From positions 186,001 through 250,000 of the forward strand of contig JBOEGZ010000002.1 in assembly GCA_050633705.1 (NCBI GenBank): a DNA stretch of 64,000 nucleotides, written 5' to 3'. Positions 36,148 to 46,171 of the stretch are shown piece by piece. The translations under genes and the position numbers were made by a program. The DNA is from JAJFHI01 sp050633705. Its GTDB lineage: Bacteria > Pseudomonadota > Alphaproteobacteria > Rhizobiales > Hyphomicrobiaceae. The notes under the pieces were generated by a model, which ran no database searches, was not told the DNA's origin, and was given only the letters and a program-made list of their open reading frames with translations. How positions within the stretch are numbered: position 1 is the first letter of the stretch; every line of letters starts with the position of its first letter.

Positions 36148-37364
36148 AAACAAAAATCTTAGTTGTCGGCCTCATTACCCTTGCACTGGGTGGTGCTTTT
36201 GCCGTCGCCAAAGGAAAGTTGAACGTCGGAGAAATTATTGGCGCCCAAAAACCGGAAAAAGAAACCATTGTCGCTGTTCGGGCACCATCGGTTTCTGTTG
36301 CCAAAGTCACGACAACCAATTTTATCGAAACAGCATTTGTCACCGGCAGCCTTGTGGCGCGTGATGAAATTCTGGTCGCTCCCGAAGTCGAAGGATTACG
36401 TATTCTCACTGTCAATGTCGACGAAGGTGACCGGGTTGAAAAAGGCCAAGTTCTTGCAAACCTGAGGCAAGATACTCTGCAAGCCCAGCTCGCTCAAAAC
36501 GATGCAGCGCTGGCGCGCAGTAAGGCTGCGATTGAGCAAGCCAAAAGCCAATTGAATGAAGCCAATGCCCGCCTAACCGAAGCCATGGCGCAATTGCAGC
36601 GTGCCAAACCTCTTAAGAAAAGGGGTTATCTGTCCGCTGCCACCTATGATCAACGCAACGCGACGATGCAGACAGCAAAAGCTCAAGTAACCGCCGCCAA
36701 AGACGGTATCGGTGTCGCCAAAGCTGATCTCGCGCAACAAAAAGCCCTACGGCGTGACATCACGTGGCGTCTGGAAAGAACGGTTATCCGTGCCCCCGAA
36801 GCAGGCCTTGTTTCGCGCCGAACAGCACGCATTGGTGCCGTGGCGACAAGTGTGGCCGAGCCAATGTTTCGCATTATCCAAGCTGGAGAAATCGAACTTG
36901 AAGGCGAGGTCACGGAAACAGAGTTGGCCAAGGTGAAGCCCGGCCTGAATGCCTATATTGATGTTGCAGGTGTCGGCAAGATTGAAGGCACGGTGCGCTA
37001 TGTCTCTCCAGAAGTTTCTCGCGACACCCGTCTGGGTCATGTTCGCATCTCATTAGAACAGAACCCCGGATTAAAGATCGGAGCATTTGCTCGCGGCACG
37101 ATCAAAACAGATGGCAATCGTGGCATGGCAATTCCAATGGCAGCCGTCATGTATTCAGCTAACGCCAAGCATGTCCTACGAGTTGATGGCAATAAGGTGA
37201 AACAACAAACAATCACAACAGGGTTGCAATCGGGAATTCTTGTCGAGATCAGATCAGGTCTGAAAGAGGGTGAACTTGTCGTTAGCAAGGCTGGGACGTT
37301 TTTGCGCGACGGTGACCTCATTACGCCGGTTCTGCCAAATCCAAAACTCAGTCAGGCGCAATGA
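36144..37364 (+). CDS. RND efflux periplasmic adaptor (HlyD/AcrA family)
   Basis: A 406-residue membrane fusion protein linking an inner-membrane RND pump to an outer-membrane channel. It has an N-terminal hydrophobic anchor, the lipoyl half-motifs (EGLRILTVNVDEGDRVEKGQ and RTVIRAPEAGLVSRR), a coiled-coil hairpin between them (about 115-200), and the beta-barrel and membrane-proximal domains at the end (IPMAAV, GLKEGELVVSKAG). It overlaps both neighbours by 4 bp. No outer-membrane TolC gene is present in the window. Confidence 0.93.
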   Translation: MKTKILVVGLITLALGGAFAVAKGKLNVGEIIGAQKPEKETIVAVRAPSVSVAKVTTTNFIETAFVTGSLVARDEILVAPEVEGLRILTVNVDEGDRVEKGQVLANLRQDTLQAQLAQNDAALARSKAAIEQAKSQLNEANARLTEAMAQLQRAKPLKKRGYLSAATYDQRNATMQTAKAQVTAAKDGIGVAKADLAQQKALRRDITWRLERTVIRAPEAGLVSRRTARIGAVATSVAEPMFRIIQAGEIELEGEVTETELAKVKPGLNAYIDVAGVGKIEGTVRYVSPEVSRDTRLGHVRISLEQNPGLKIGAFARGTIKTDGNRGMAIPMAAVMYSANAKHVLRVDGNKVKQQTITTGLQSGILVEIRSGLKEGELVVSKAGTFLRDGDLITPVLPNPKLSQAQ

Positions 37365-40300
37365 TGAACTTTAACATCTCCGCATGGGCAATCCGCAAGC
37401 CGGTTCCCTCGCTCGTCTTATTTTTGGTGCTGATTGTTCTTGGCATCATGAGTTTTCGCGCGCTGCCGGTGACACGCTTTCCCAATATCGACATTCCAAT
37501 TATCCAGGTCTTGATCGTCCAATCTGGTGCCGCTCCAGCCGAACTTGAGACCCAGGTGACGAAACGTATCGAAGATGCAGTGGCGGGCATCAATGGTGTC
37601 AAACACATTACATCGAAAGTCGGGCAAGGCCTTTCGACGTCAACCATCGAGTTCCGCCTCGAGATTGATCAAGACCGCGCATTGAACGACGTCAAAGACG
37701 CAGTCGCGCGCATTCGCACGGACCTGCCACGCGGCATCGAAGAACCGATTACGCAACGCGTAGAAATCGAAGGCCTGCCGATCGTCACCTATGCTGCTGA
37801 AGCCCCGGCCATGACACCGGAAGAATTGTCGTGGTTTGTCGACGATACCGTTATTCGCCTGATGCAGGGCGTGAAAGGGGTCTCAAACGTCCAGCGCATC
37901 GGCGGTGTAGATCGTGAAATCCGTATCGCGCTCGACCCTGACCGTTTACTGTCTTACGGCATCACCGCTGGCGATGTGAACAACCAAGTTCGCGCCACCA
38001 ACGTCGATCTCGCGGGAGGCCGCGGTGAATTAAGTGGCCGTGAACAAGCCATTCGCACTCTGGCAGGTGCAGAAACCGTAGCTGACCTTGCCGCAAAAAT
38101 GATCGCACTACCAGGTGGGCGCAAAGTCCGTCTCGATACGCTTGGCACAGTGACCGACACCACCGAGGAACAGCGAAAGTTCGCAAAACTTGGCGATATG
38201 CCAGTGGTCGCCTTCGCCATATCGCGTGCAAAAGGTGCAAGTGCCACGACTGTGGCCGACAACATTGCGAAAAAGATTGAAGCCATCGGCAAGGATTATC
38301 CCGACATACGGTTTAGCCGCATCGATGACACCGTCAGCTACACGTTAGGCGCTTACAATTCGACAATGAAGACATTGTACGAAGGTGCTGCACTCGCAAT
38401 TCTGGTTGTGCTGCTATTTCTCCGCGACTGGCGTGCAACGGCCATTGCCGCCATAGCCCTACCGCTGTCAATCATTCCCGCATTCTGGGCCATGGCAGCA
38501 ATAGGGTTTTCTCTAAACCTCGTTAGCCTTCTCGCGATCACCATCGTCACCGGTATTCTCGTCGATGACGCGATCGTCGAAATTGAAAACATCGTCCGCC
38601 ACCAACACATGGGCAAATCGCCATACCGGGCTTCACTAGAGGCCGCCGATGAGATCGGACTGGCAGTGATTGCGATTACCGTAACCATCATTGCCGTCTT
38701 CGTGCCTGTGAGTTTTATGGGTGGGATCGCTGGACAATACTTTAAACAATTCGGCTTAACCGTTGCCTTTGCGGTTTTCTTTTCACTGCTCGTCGCGCGC
38801 CTGCTAACGCCAATGATGGCAGCATATTTTATGCGCAGCGCACCGCACGAAGAAAAAGAAGGTTGGTTGCTGCGAACCTATAGCCGCTTGATCGATTGGT
38901 CTGTGCGCCGTTTGATGACGGCAATGACGACAGTTTTTATCGGCCTTCTTATCTTTGCGGCTTCAGTTGGCAGCTTCTTCCTTTTGCCATCCGGTTTTCT
39001 GCCACCTGAAGATCGCAGCCGCGCGTTGATGGCGGTCGAATTACCACCTGGGTCTCGCCTGGAAGACACCCGACACCTGACAGACCGCATCAGCCAGGAA
39101 ATCCGCAAGCGCAGTGATGTCGAGAGTGTATTTGTTAATGGCGGCACAATCCTTGGCTCTGGTGATGAGGTGCGGACCGCAACGCTGATTATCAACCTCC
39201 CCCCCAAAGCTGACCGCAAGCTCGGACAAGACTTAATCCAACAGCAAATAAGCGAAACCCTGTCGCACATCCCCGACATTCGCTACTGGTTCTTAAAAGA
39301 CGACGGCCAGCGGCAATTCCAATTAGTGGTCTCTGGTGCGGATGGTGAAGCCGTCGACAAAATTGGTGCCGACCTAACAAGTCAGGCCCGCAAACTCCCC
39401 AGCTTGGCAAATGTCGTTTCAACTGCGGAGCTCGATCGGCCTGAACTTCGTGTCTATCCAAAAACCGAACGCGCCGCAGAACTTGGCATCTCGACAGAAG
39501 CAATTTCGCAAGCCGTTCGCATTGCTACCATCGGCGACGTCAACGCAAATCTGGCGAAATTCAAAGATGGAACACGCCAGGTGCCAATTCGGGTTGAATT
39601 GGCCAACGACGCGCGTACCAACCGCCAAACTCTAGAATCTCTGCGCGTCGGCACGATAACAGGAAAATCGGTTCCGCTATCGTCTGTTGCGCGCTTTGAA
39701 ATCAACCAAGGGCCAACTTCAATCGATCGTTATGATCGTACAAGACGGATTCTCATTGGCGCTGACCTCGTCGGCGACACACCACTTGGCAATGCCGTGA
39801 AAGATGTCATGGCACTGCCTGCTGCGCAGAACCTGCCAGAGGGCGTCGAAGTCAAACAATTTGGCGATGCTGAAGTCATGGTTGAAGTCTTTGAAAGCTT
39901 CGGCAAGGCTATGGCTGCCGGATTGATGATGGTTTACGCCGTACTCGTCCTGCTGTTTGGTAGCTTTCTCAGGCCAATTACAATTTTGTGCTCACTGCCG
40001 CTGTCGATTGGCGGTGCCATCGTCGCACTTGCGATCACGGGCAACCCGATCAGCTTACCCGTTGTCATTGGCATCTTGATGCTTATGGGTATCGTGACCA
40101 AAAACGCCATTATGCTTGTCGATTTCGCTGTCGAACAAATGGCAGAAGGCATGCCTCGGCATGATGCGATTGTCGATGCTGGACGCAAGCGTGCGCGCCC
40201 AATTATCATGACAACCATTGCTATGATCGGCGGCATGCTACCGTCCGCGTTGGCGCTTGATGCCGGTGGCGAATTTCGTGCACCTATGGCAATTGCTGTA

Positions 40301-40501
40301 ATCGGAGGTCTCATTTCCTCCACCGTCTTGTCGCTTGTCTTTGTCCCAGCTCTGTTCGTCGTATTCGACGCGCTTAGCAATGGACTAGCAATCGTGTTCG
40401 GTCGCTTCATCGGCCCAACAGATGAACCAGATGCCCCCGCCACGGTTTCTGAGCAAACAGCAATAAATTCACAAACGGGTTCGCCAACACCTGCAGAATA
40501 A
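37361..40501 (+). CDS. RND-family efflux permease (AcrB/MdtB type)
   Basis: A 1046-residue inner-membrane pump with 12 helices and two large periplasmic loops, driven by protons. The N-terminus has ISAWAIRKPVPSLVLFL, and the first loop has GAAPAELETQVTKRIEDAV. The proton-relay Asp pair is in GILVDDAIVEIEN (helix 4) and the partner Lys is in GIVTKNAIMLVDFA (helix 10). GRKRARPIIMTT is also conserved. The resistance spectrum cannot be told. It starts at ATG 37361, overlapping the adaptor stop in ATGATGA. The C-terminal tail is Pro/Thr-rich. Confidence 0.96.
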   Translation: MMNFNISAWAIRKPVPSLVLFLVLIVLGIMSFRALPVTRFPNIDIPIIQVLIVQSGAAPAELETQVTKRIEDAVAGINGVKHITSKVGQGLSTSTIEFRLEIDQDRALNDVKDAVARIRTDLPRGIEEPITQRVEIEGLPIVTYAAEAPAMTPEELSWFVDDTVIRLMQGVKGVSNVQRIGGVDREIRIALDPDRLLSYGITAGDVNNQVRATNVDLAGGRGELSGREQAIRTLAGAETVADLAAKMIALPGGRKVRLDTLGTVTDTTEEQRKFAKLGDMPVVAFAISRAKGASATTVADNIAKKIEAIGKDYPDIRFSRIDDTVSYTLGAYNSTMKTLYEGAALAILVVLLFLRDWRATAIAAIALPLSIIPAFWAMAAIGFSLNLVSLLAITIVTGILVDDAIVEIENIVRHQHMGKSPYRASLEAADEIGLAVIAITVTIIAVFVPVSFMGGIAGQYFKQFGLTVAFAVFFSLLVARLLTPMMAAYFMRSAPHEEKEGWLLRTYSRLIDWSVRRLMTAMTTVFIGLLIFAASVGSFFLLPSGFLPPEDRSRALMAVELPPGSRLEDTRHLTDRISQEIRKRSDVESVFVNGGTILGSGDEVRTATLIINLPPKADRKLGQDLIQQQISETLSHIPDIRYWFLKDDGQRQFQLVVSGADGEAVDKIGADLTSQARKLPSLANVVSTAELDRPELRVYPKTERAAELGISTEAISQAVRIATIGDVNANLAKFKDGTRQVPIRVELANDARTNRQTLESLRVGTITGKSVPLSSVARFEINQGPTSIDRYDRTRRILIGADLVGDTPLGNAVKDVMALPAAQNLPEGVEVKQFGDAEVMVEVFESFGKAMAAGLMMVYAVLVLLFGSFLRPITILCSLPLSIGGAIVALAITGNPISLPVVIGILMLMGIVTKNAIMLVDFAVEQMAEGMPRHDAIVDAGRKRARPIIMTTIAMIGGMLPSALALDAGGEFRAPMAIAVIGGLISSTVLSLVFVPALFVVFDALSNGLAIVFGRFIGPTDEPDAPATVSEQTAINSQTGSPTPAE

Positions 40502-40593
40502 TAAAAATCTTATGCCCCAGCCCTTGTTGTCTAGACCTGGATGGCCACCTAACCTGCAACCCAAATTTCACACGACCCAACAATGAGGTTTGC

Positions 40594-41619
40594 ATGTTCG
40601 ACGCAAAAAGTTTGATTGAGGCTCTCGTTGCGGGAAATCAGCGTTCCGCAAAACCTAGCGCCAGCCGAGGTGGCGGAGACCTTGGCTCTATTCTTGGCCA
40701 ACTCTTACCAGGCCTGGAAACAAAATCTGATACCAACGATAAAGGAGGGTTGGGTGGACTTGAGGATATGTTGAAAAATGTTCTCGGCGAACCAAGCATA
40801 AAGGACGCTGGAAATTCAAGCTCAAGCAAGACGAGTGAAAGCGGAGACGCTCTTGGCGGGTTGGGCGATCTTCTTGGTCAAGTTCTTGAACAGGGCACAT
40901 CAGGCGTGAAAGAAGGCGCAGGCAAGGTCAATGATGCAACCGGCGTCGGCGATGTTCTCAACGACTTGGTTGCAAAATACGGTGGCGGTCGAACAACAGA
41001 CGAACTCATCGCACAGGCCAAGGAAATTATGGCCGAAAATAAACTTGGAACCGGCGCAGCACTTGGTGGACTTGGTGCTCTTATTCTTGGGACCCAGTCT
41101 GGCCGGTCTGTTGCCATGAGTGCTGCAAAAATTGGTGCTTTGGCTCTCATTGGCGGACTTGCCTACAAGGCTTACCAAAATCACCAATCCGGAAGACCTT
41201 TGATCACAACTCAGGTTGATCCTGAACCAGCCCCTGACGGTTCTGGTTTTGAAGCCGACGCCACCAGCAATGACGACGCCGTGTTGTATGTTCGTGCAAT
41301 GATTGCTGGTGCTGGCGCAGATGGGCGGATCGACACGACTGAGCAAAAAAGCATTCTGGCCGGGCTGTCCAAATCTGGATTGAATTCACAGGCAGAAGAA
41401 TTTATCGCCAATGAAATGAATGACCCGGCATCAGCAAGCGACCTTGCCGCACACGTTCGCACTCCGGAACAGGCTGTCAAGGTTTACACCGCAGCCCGCA
41501 TTGCAATTAATCCCGACACCCACGCCGAGAGAGGCTTCCTAAGGGAATTAGCAACGCGACTTGGCATCGAACAGGGTTTGGCCGAGCAGATTGATGCTGC
41601 GGCACGAAACGTGGCTTAA
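40594..41619 (+). CDS. DUF533 (YebE-like) inner-membrane protein with TerB-like domain
   Basis: A 341-residue protein. The first 115 residues are Gly/Ser/Leu-rich low-complexity sequence (GGDLGSILGQLLPGLE, GDALGGLGDLLGQVLEQG). A Gly/Ala-rich helical hairpin follows (about 150-195), and the C-terminal part is TerB-like: YVRAMIAGAGADGRIDTTEQKSIL, a pattern also found in tellurite-resistance TerB and in YebE. DUF533 proteins are envelope-stress-linked in enterobacteria; the role here is not known. The gene sits 92 bp after the RND pump and is closed by a strong terminator, so it may be co-transcribed with it. Confidence 0.85.
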   Translation: MFDAKSLIEALVAGNQRSAKPSASRGGGDLGSILGQLLPGLETKSDTNDKGGLGGLEDMLKNVLGEPSIKDAGNSSSSKTSESGDALGGLGDLLGQVLEQGTSGVKEGAGKVNDATGVGDVLNDLVAKYGGGRTTDELIAQAKEIMAENKLGTGAALGGLGALILGTQSGRSVAMSAAKIGALALIGGLAYKAYQNHQSGRPLITTQVDPEPAPDGSGFEADATSNDDAVLYVRAMIAGAGADGRIDTTEQKSILAGLSKSGLNSQAEEFIANEMNDPASASDLAAHVRTPEQAVKVYTAARIAINPDTHAERGFLRELATRLGIEQGLAEQIDAAARNVA

Positions 41620-41651
41620 CGTTCGTCGCGAAGACAAATTGTCAAAAAGCG

Positions 41652-41680
41652 AAAGCCGCAGACATCCGTCTGCGGCTTTT
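41652..41680. terminator. Strong bidirectional intrinsic terminator
   Basis: AAAGCCGCAGAC and GTCTGCGGCTTT form a 12-bp perfect stem with an ATCC loop. The plus strand ends in TTTTGTTTT; on the minus strand AAAGCGAAAAA-type A/T sequence lies beyond, so it can serve the convergent cupin gene as well. Confidence 0.92.
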
Positions 41681-41710
41681 GTTTTATTGAAACGTTACCT
41701 GGCCCCCGTC

Positions 41711-42199
41711 TTAGTTGACTTCCATTGTCAGCGGATTACCACCACCGTCCGTTGCAACGACATCCGTAGGAGAACGTCTTGGAGAGTCAAACGTCATCAT
41801 ATCAAACGGATGCTCCAGGATTCTTGGAATTGAGTGTATGACATCGCGTCGCCAAAACATGGTATCGCCAGCTTTTACTTCTCGTGGCTTGTCACCTTTT
41901 AGGTGAACGATTGCTCGGCCCGATAAGACATAAAGGTGGGTATCTGATTTCTTGTGCAGATGTGGACGAACAGGGCCATAAATTCGTACAACACGAACAC
42001 CGGCAGAAGGGTCATCGACCAAACGATTTTCGAACATCGTCTTGTTGTGTTTTTTTGGCAGCGTTTTTTGAACGTCGTCCTTATTAAAAAAACCGAACTG
42101 CTTTGCCGATGGAACCGCATCCTCGCTTAATGCACTAGAGATAAAGGCACCGATTCCAATTATCGCTGCACCGACAATCGCAATTATCTCTTTGAACAT
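41711..42199 (-). CDS. Secreted or membrane-anchored cupin protein
   Basis: A 162-residue protein with an N-terminal hydrophobic segment (IIAIVGAAIIGIGAFISSAL) that looks like a signal or anchor. A single cupin barrel follows: motif 1 PHLHKKSDTHLYVLSG and motif 2 AGDTMFWRRDVIHSIPRI, with histidines to bind a metal. The C-terminus TDGGGNPLTMEVN is short. Reaction unknown; metal-dependent binding of a small ligand is inference. AGGAG lies about 8 nt before the ATG. It follows the ABC exporter genes on the same strand by 51 bp and may belong to their operon. Confidence 0.8.
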   Translation of the reverse strand: MFKEIIAIVGAAIIGIGAFISSALSEDAVPSAKQFGFFNKDDVQKTLPKKHNKTMFENRLVDDPSAGVRVVRIYGPVRPHLHKKSDTHLYVLSGRAIVHLKGDKPREVKAGDTMFWRRDVIHSIPRILEHPFDMMTFDSPRRSPTDVVATDGGGNPLTMEVN

Positions 42200-42250
42200 T
42201 ATTGTACTCTCCTGGTTGAACGCCCCTCAAGACATTACCCCAGCGCTTAA

Positions 42251-43378
42251 CTATTGATCTGCGGCACTTGTTGACGTCTCACTCGTCTTCTTGTCATTAA
42301 CTTTAAAGAATACATCAACACGCATACCTGTCAAAAGCGGCGGCTTTCCATCAATCTCGGCCAACACTTCTAAAACATCGACATCATTTGGTCGCCGCGG
42401 ACCACGGGTGGCAATTTGCGGGCGTCCAAGTGCGGAAGAAACTGATGTTACCGTGCCTTCAAATTCTCTTTCAGGAAAAGCATCAGAACGAACAACGACT
42501 TTTTGTCCAACGCGCACGTGACCAACATCGCGCTCTTCAACTTCTGCCCGAACCCGTAGCGACGACACGTCACCAAACATAACCAATACATTGGCAGGAG
42601 ACGGCGTTGCAACTTCGCCGACACTGGCCATTGTTCTTAAAACTGTTCCGTCGAATGGTGCGCGAATGCGCGTGCGTTCAAAGGCCTGTTCTGCAAGGTC
42701 AAGGTCAGATCGAGCGATTTCCAATGACGTCTCCAGACGCGATGGCAAGGGTGCATCCTCTTTCGCCAGAACGCTCGCGAGTACCTTACGCGTTTTGTCA
42801 ACTGTGGCCGTTGCATCATCGACCGTGCGACGCGCTTTAGCGACATCATCTGCGATGTCGCTACCGCTGCGCTGGTCGGCAAGGGCTGCATCAAAACTCA
42901 TTTTAGCGGCAAACAAACTACGCCGTGCATCACTCAGTGCGTCTTGCGCTTCGTAACGTTCTTCAGCAATTCCGGTAACAGGCTCTTCAGCGCGCTCCAA
43001 TTTGCGGACATCAACTTCGGCGGCGGCGGCGGCTATGCGGCTCAACGCATCAACGTCATCAAGCTGAACCAGAACGTCACCTGCCTTGACTTGTGAACCG
43101 GTCTCAACCGGAACAGAAACGATACGCCCTGCCGTCTCGGCACTAATGTTGATGGCGCCAGAATTCGGTTCAATGCGCCCTGTTGCAGATGCTGCCCAGG
43201 CTCGCTTTGCAGTCGAATTTTGTGCATCAGCTTCAGCATGCGCAGTGAACGCCTCCATTGAAACAACACCTTTGTCGGAAACTTTCGGCGTCGAAGTCCA
43301 ATCGAGCGTCGACATCACAGCGACTGCAAAGCATGCCGCCAAAATAAATGTCGTAGCAGTGGAGTTTAAATTAGGCAT
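42251..43378 (-). CDS. HlyD/DevB-family efflux adaptor
   Basis: A 375-residue periplasmic adaptor with an N-terminal helix, lipoyl halves (ISAETAGRIVSVPVETGSQVKAGDVLVQLDD and RIRAPFDGTVLRTMASVGEVA), a coiled-coil hairpin between them, and a beta-barrel at the end (LRVRAEVEERDVGHVRVGQ). Together with the ATPase and the permease just upstream it makes a DevBCA-type exporter, which in cyanobacteria exports glycolipids. It overlaps the ATPase stop by 8 bp. Confidence 0.9.
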   Translation of the reverse strand: MPNLNSTATTFILAACFAVAVMSTLDWTSTPKVSDKGVVSMEAFTAHAEADAQNSTAKRAWAASATGRIEPNSGAINISAETAGRIVSVPVETGSQVKAGDVLVQLDDVDALSRIAAAAAEVDVRKLERAEEPVTGIAEERYEAQDALSDARRSLFAAKMSFDAALADQRSGSDIADDVAKARRTVDDATATVDKTRKVLASVLAKEDAPLPSRLETSLEIARSDLDLAEQAFERTRIRAPFDGTVLRTMASVGEVATPSPANVLVMFGDVSSLRVRAEVEERDVGHVRVGQKVVVRSDAFPEREFEGTVTSVSSALGRPQIATRGPRRPNDVDVLEVLAEIDGKPPLLTGMRVDVFFKVNDKKTSETSTSAADQ

Positions 43379-44138
43379 TTGCTTTCCGCCTCTTCGTCAA
43401 ATCAGTTACGCCGGCGGCATCAAGTCCATCCGGCCGTCGGTCTTCACCGACAATCAATCCATCTTCAATACGCACTACACGATCGGCATAGCCAAGGGTG
43501 CGTGGGTCGTGTGTCACGGCAAGAACGCTGCGGTCTTGCTCGCGAGCGATCCTCGCTAACAATTCCATAACTGCGTGACCGTTTTCACTATCCAAAGCCG
43601 CTGTCGGCTCATCCGCCAGAACGATCGACGGCGAGCTGGAAATGGCGCGGGCAACAGCGACGCGTTGCTGCTCACCACCCGACATTCTTCCTGGATAGCT
43701 GGTCAGCCGATGTCCGAGGCCAACATCACGCAAACATTCTTCCGCACGTGACGTTGCCGCAAAACCTTTTGTGCCTCGAACATCAAGGGCAATTCGAACA
43801 TTCTCTAATGCCGATAGGGTTGGAAACAAATTGTACGACTGAAAAATGAAACCAATGTGGGCGCGGCGTAAGTCCGCCAATTGTTCGGGTGTTTTACCAT
43901 CGGTCTCTTGGCCGGCGATTTTCAGTTTGCCCGATGTTGGCGTCAAGATGCAGCCAAGAATCGACAACAACGTTGTCTTGCCGCTTCCCGACGGCCCCAT
44001 CAAAAGCGTTAGTTCGCCTGGCACCAAATCAACATCGACACCTTTGACCGCCCGAACTTTTGCTGGACCTTCGCCAAGTTCCTTGACGATCTTGCGGGCC
44101 TCCAGAACGCTGCTCTTTTTATTTTTTTTTCTGCTCAT
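43371..44138 (-). CDS. ABC transporter ATP-binding protein (MacB/DevA type)
   Basis: A 255-residue ATPase. Walker A is GPSGSGKTTLLSILG, the Q-loop is IGFIFQSYNLFPTLSALENV, the signature is MSGGEQQRVAVARAIS and Walker B is IVLADEPTAALD, with the H-loop in LAVTHDPRT. The LolD/MacB-type pattern points to an exporter with a FtsX-like permease, which lies just upstream (4-bp overlap). A basic N-terminal extension of about 10 residues (SRKKNKKSS) is unusual. Confidence 0.95.
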   Translation of the reverse strand: MSRKKNKKSSVLEARKIVKELGEGPAKVRAVKGVDVDLVPGELTLLMGPSGSGKTTLLSILGCILTPTSGKLKIAGQETDGKTPEQLADLRRAHIGFIFQSYNLFPTLSALENVRIALDVRGTKGFAATSRAEECLRDVGLGHRLTSYPGRMSGGEQQRVAVARAISSSPSIVLADEPTAALDSENGHAVMELLARIAREQDRSVLAVTHDPRTLGYADRVVRIEDGLIVGEDRRPDGLDAAGVTDLTKRRKANA

Positions 44139-45265
44139 CGGTTGAATACCACCGCTGGGTCAATCTTTGTCACTTTTACAATCGCCGAAACAGCCGAGAT
44201 AGCGCACATTCCAAGTGTCAGCGAAAACAAGGCAAAGGCCAACATTGGCGTCATCACAATCGGCAGTGGCGAGGATTGGCTCGCCGCCACCACAATGAGC
44301 GAAATTATCATTCCCAAAATATAGCCGATAACGGCACTCAGACCCGCCTGGGCCAAAATTACTTTGTGAATATAACCCGAAGAAGACCCCAGTGCACGTA
44401 GCGTCGCAAACTCATTTACGTGATCTTTTGTACTTGAATAAAGGGTCTGGGCCACAATTACGGTGCCAACCAGTATTCCAAGCAGCGCGCCACCAATCAA
44501 AGCAACACCGGCGCCCGTACGGAATAACCATTGCTGCAAGCTGCGATTTCGGAACTCCTCGCGCGTCAGCACTTCGGCAGATTCCAGTCTCGTCAACAAA
44601 TCACGCCGTACACTTTGGATATCGGCACCAGGATTCAACTGAACCAAATGGAACGTCGTTGCATCTTGGTCCCGGCCCAGCAGAGCCCGGGCACGATTGA
44701 TCGGTGTGTAAACGTAAGGTGATTGCGTGAATGAGCGAATGCCAGCCGTTAGGGCGCGAATCTTGACCTTGCCGAAAGCAATCTGAGCTGTATCGCCCAA
44801 GCCTTTGACATCGAGTTCATTAAAATAGGTATTGTCGATCGCAATACCATTCGGGGCTTTGATGTCCTGCCAGGTGCCAACCTTAAGATCGTAGGGCACC
44901 AATCCACCATCTTCTGCATCTGTACCAACGACAACCACACGGGCGCTACCACCACTTGGTTTGCGCCATTCTGCAAACGACACAACCAACGGCACAACAT
45001 CTTTTACACCCGGTGTTGCCAATGCTTGATGGCGTTCACGCGACGTTAGCAACATTCCACCATCTTCGAAGCTCTTGGCACCAAACGGCATGATCCATAA
45101 ATCTGCGTTGGCGTGATCGATGTTCGACGTAATCATCTTGCTGGCGCCAAGGTACAGGCCAAGCTGAACAGCAACGAGCACGATTGAGAACAAGATCCCA
45201 ATCAACGTCACCGCAAGGCGAATACGGTCGTGGAACAGGTTGCGAAAGGCGAGTGTCCAAATCAT
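44135..45265 (-). CDS. ABC permease of FtsX/DevC type
   Basis: A 376-residue permease with one N-terminal helix (IRLAVTLIGILFSIVLVAVQLGLYLGASKM), a large periplasmic domain and three C-terminal helices, the MacB/FtsX/DevC layout. The DevC pattern QLGLYLGASKMITSNIDHANADLWIMPFGAKSFEDGG is recognisable. It opens the permease-ATPase-adaptor operon. About 110 bp upstream there is a 12-bp palindrome, TTAACGCGTTAA (45375-45386), which might be an operator. Confidence 0.9.
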   Translation of the reverse strand: MIWTLAFRNLFHDRIRLAVTLIGILFSIVLVAVQLGLYLGASKMITSNIDHANADLWIMPFGAKSFEDGGMLLTSRERHQALATPGVKDVVPLVVSFAEWRKPSGGSARVVVVGTDAEDGGLVPYDLKVGTWQDIKAPNGIAIDNTYFNELDVKGLGDTAQIAFGKVKIRALTAGIRSFTQSPYVYTPINRARALLGRDQDATTFHLVQLNPGADIQSVRRDLLTRLESAEVLTREEFRNRSLQQWLFRTGAGVALIGGALLGILVGTVIVAQTLYSSTKDHVNEFATLRALGSSSGYIHKVILAQAGLSAVIGYILGMIISLIVVAASQSSPLPIVMTPMLAFALFSLTLGMCAISAVSAIVKVTKIDPAVVFNR

Positions 45266-45552
45266 AGGCGTGTTCGAATCTTTTCTGTAGTTTATGTTCT
45301 ACTAAACAGACTGATGCCCCGCGAAGCCATGATTCGGCACAGATCTGAACTTGAAGACTAGTGGAAACGCTACTTTAACGCGTTAAGATCAAAACCAGTT
45401 GGCAACAATACGGTATCGCGGTGTGCTATAAGATGTGGCGCAAAGCTGCGGTTGAATAGAAAAATACAAAACACGCTTTCGCCGTTTTCAATGCCTAGCG
45501 TCCGATCGTCAGCCTGTGAACATTCGTACATATAAAATCCGGCATAAAAATC

Positions 45553-46125
45553 ATGTCCATCAGAGACTTACATAGCATCAGCAAACGTCATTCATTCTTC
45601 GATTCTGGCAGTCGTGTCCTGTCTCAGGTCGTTGTTGCAGCAGCAGCCATAACCTTCGTCTGCGTTACTGTATCGCATCCGACGGCTAGCTTGGCACAAA
45701 ATGTTGACCCGCCAGAAATTGGCCTTTGGATAGATGATACGGGCCAAGGTGCGGTCGAAATAAGCCGTTGCGGGCGAAATTTGTGTGGTCATATCGCTTG
45801 GTTGCAAGATCCGATGTCAAAGCGGGGCGGCCCCAAACGCGACATTTACAATCCAAAGCCCAAAAACAGGTCCAATCTGATCTGCGGCCTTCAAATCATT
45901 GGCAAGCTTCAACTCCAATCAAACCGCAGCTGGGATTATGGCTGGATCTACGATCCAAAAATCGGCCAAGCCTTCGACGTGGCAATTCGTGCATTGTCAA
46001 AGAACAAATTGGAATTACACGGCTATAAAGGGCTCAAGCTCCTAGGGAAAACATTCTATTGGACCCGCGCCAAAACTGACTTGCCGCGTTGCGACGCAGA
46101 CAATCAGGCTGCAGCAAATAAATAG
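45553..46125 (+). CDS. DUF2147 family periplasmic protein
   Basis: A 190-residue exported protein with a signal segment (VVVAAAAITFVCVTV... through TASLAQN). The mature domain follows the DUF2147 pattern: PPEIGLWIDDTGQGAVEISRCGRNLCGHIAWL, then GLQIIGKL, WDYGWIYDPKIGQAF and LHGYKGLKLLGKTFYWTRA. The family is widespread in proteobacteria; fatty-acid-binding-like folds have been suggested, but no reaction is known. A strong terminator follows at 46172-46197. Confidence 0.88.
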   Translation: MSIRDLHSISKRHSFFDSGSRVLSQVVVAAAAITFVCVTVSHPTASLAQNVDPPEIGLWIDDTGQGAVEISRCGRNLCGHIAWLQDPMSKRGGPKRDIYNPKPKNRSNLICGLQIIGKLQLQSNRSWDYGWIYDPKIGQAFDVAIRALSKNKLELHGYKGLKLLGKTFYWTRAKTDLPRCDADNQAAANK

Positions 46126-46171
46126 CAATTCGCTATTTCCGTCCTTAATTGCAATTCTTTGCAAAAAAAAC

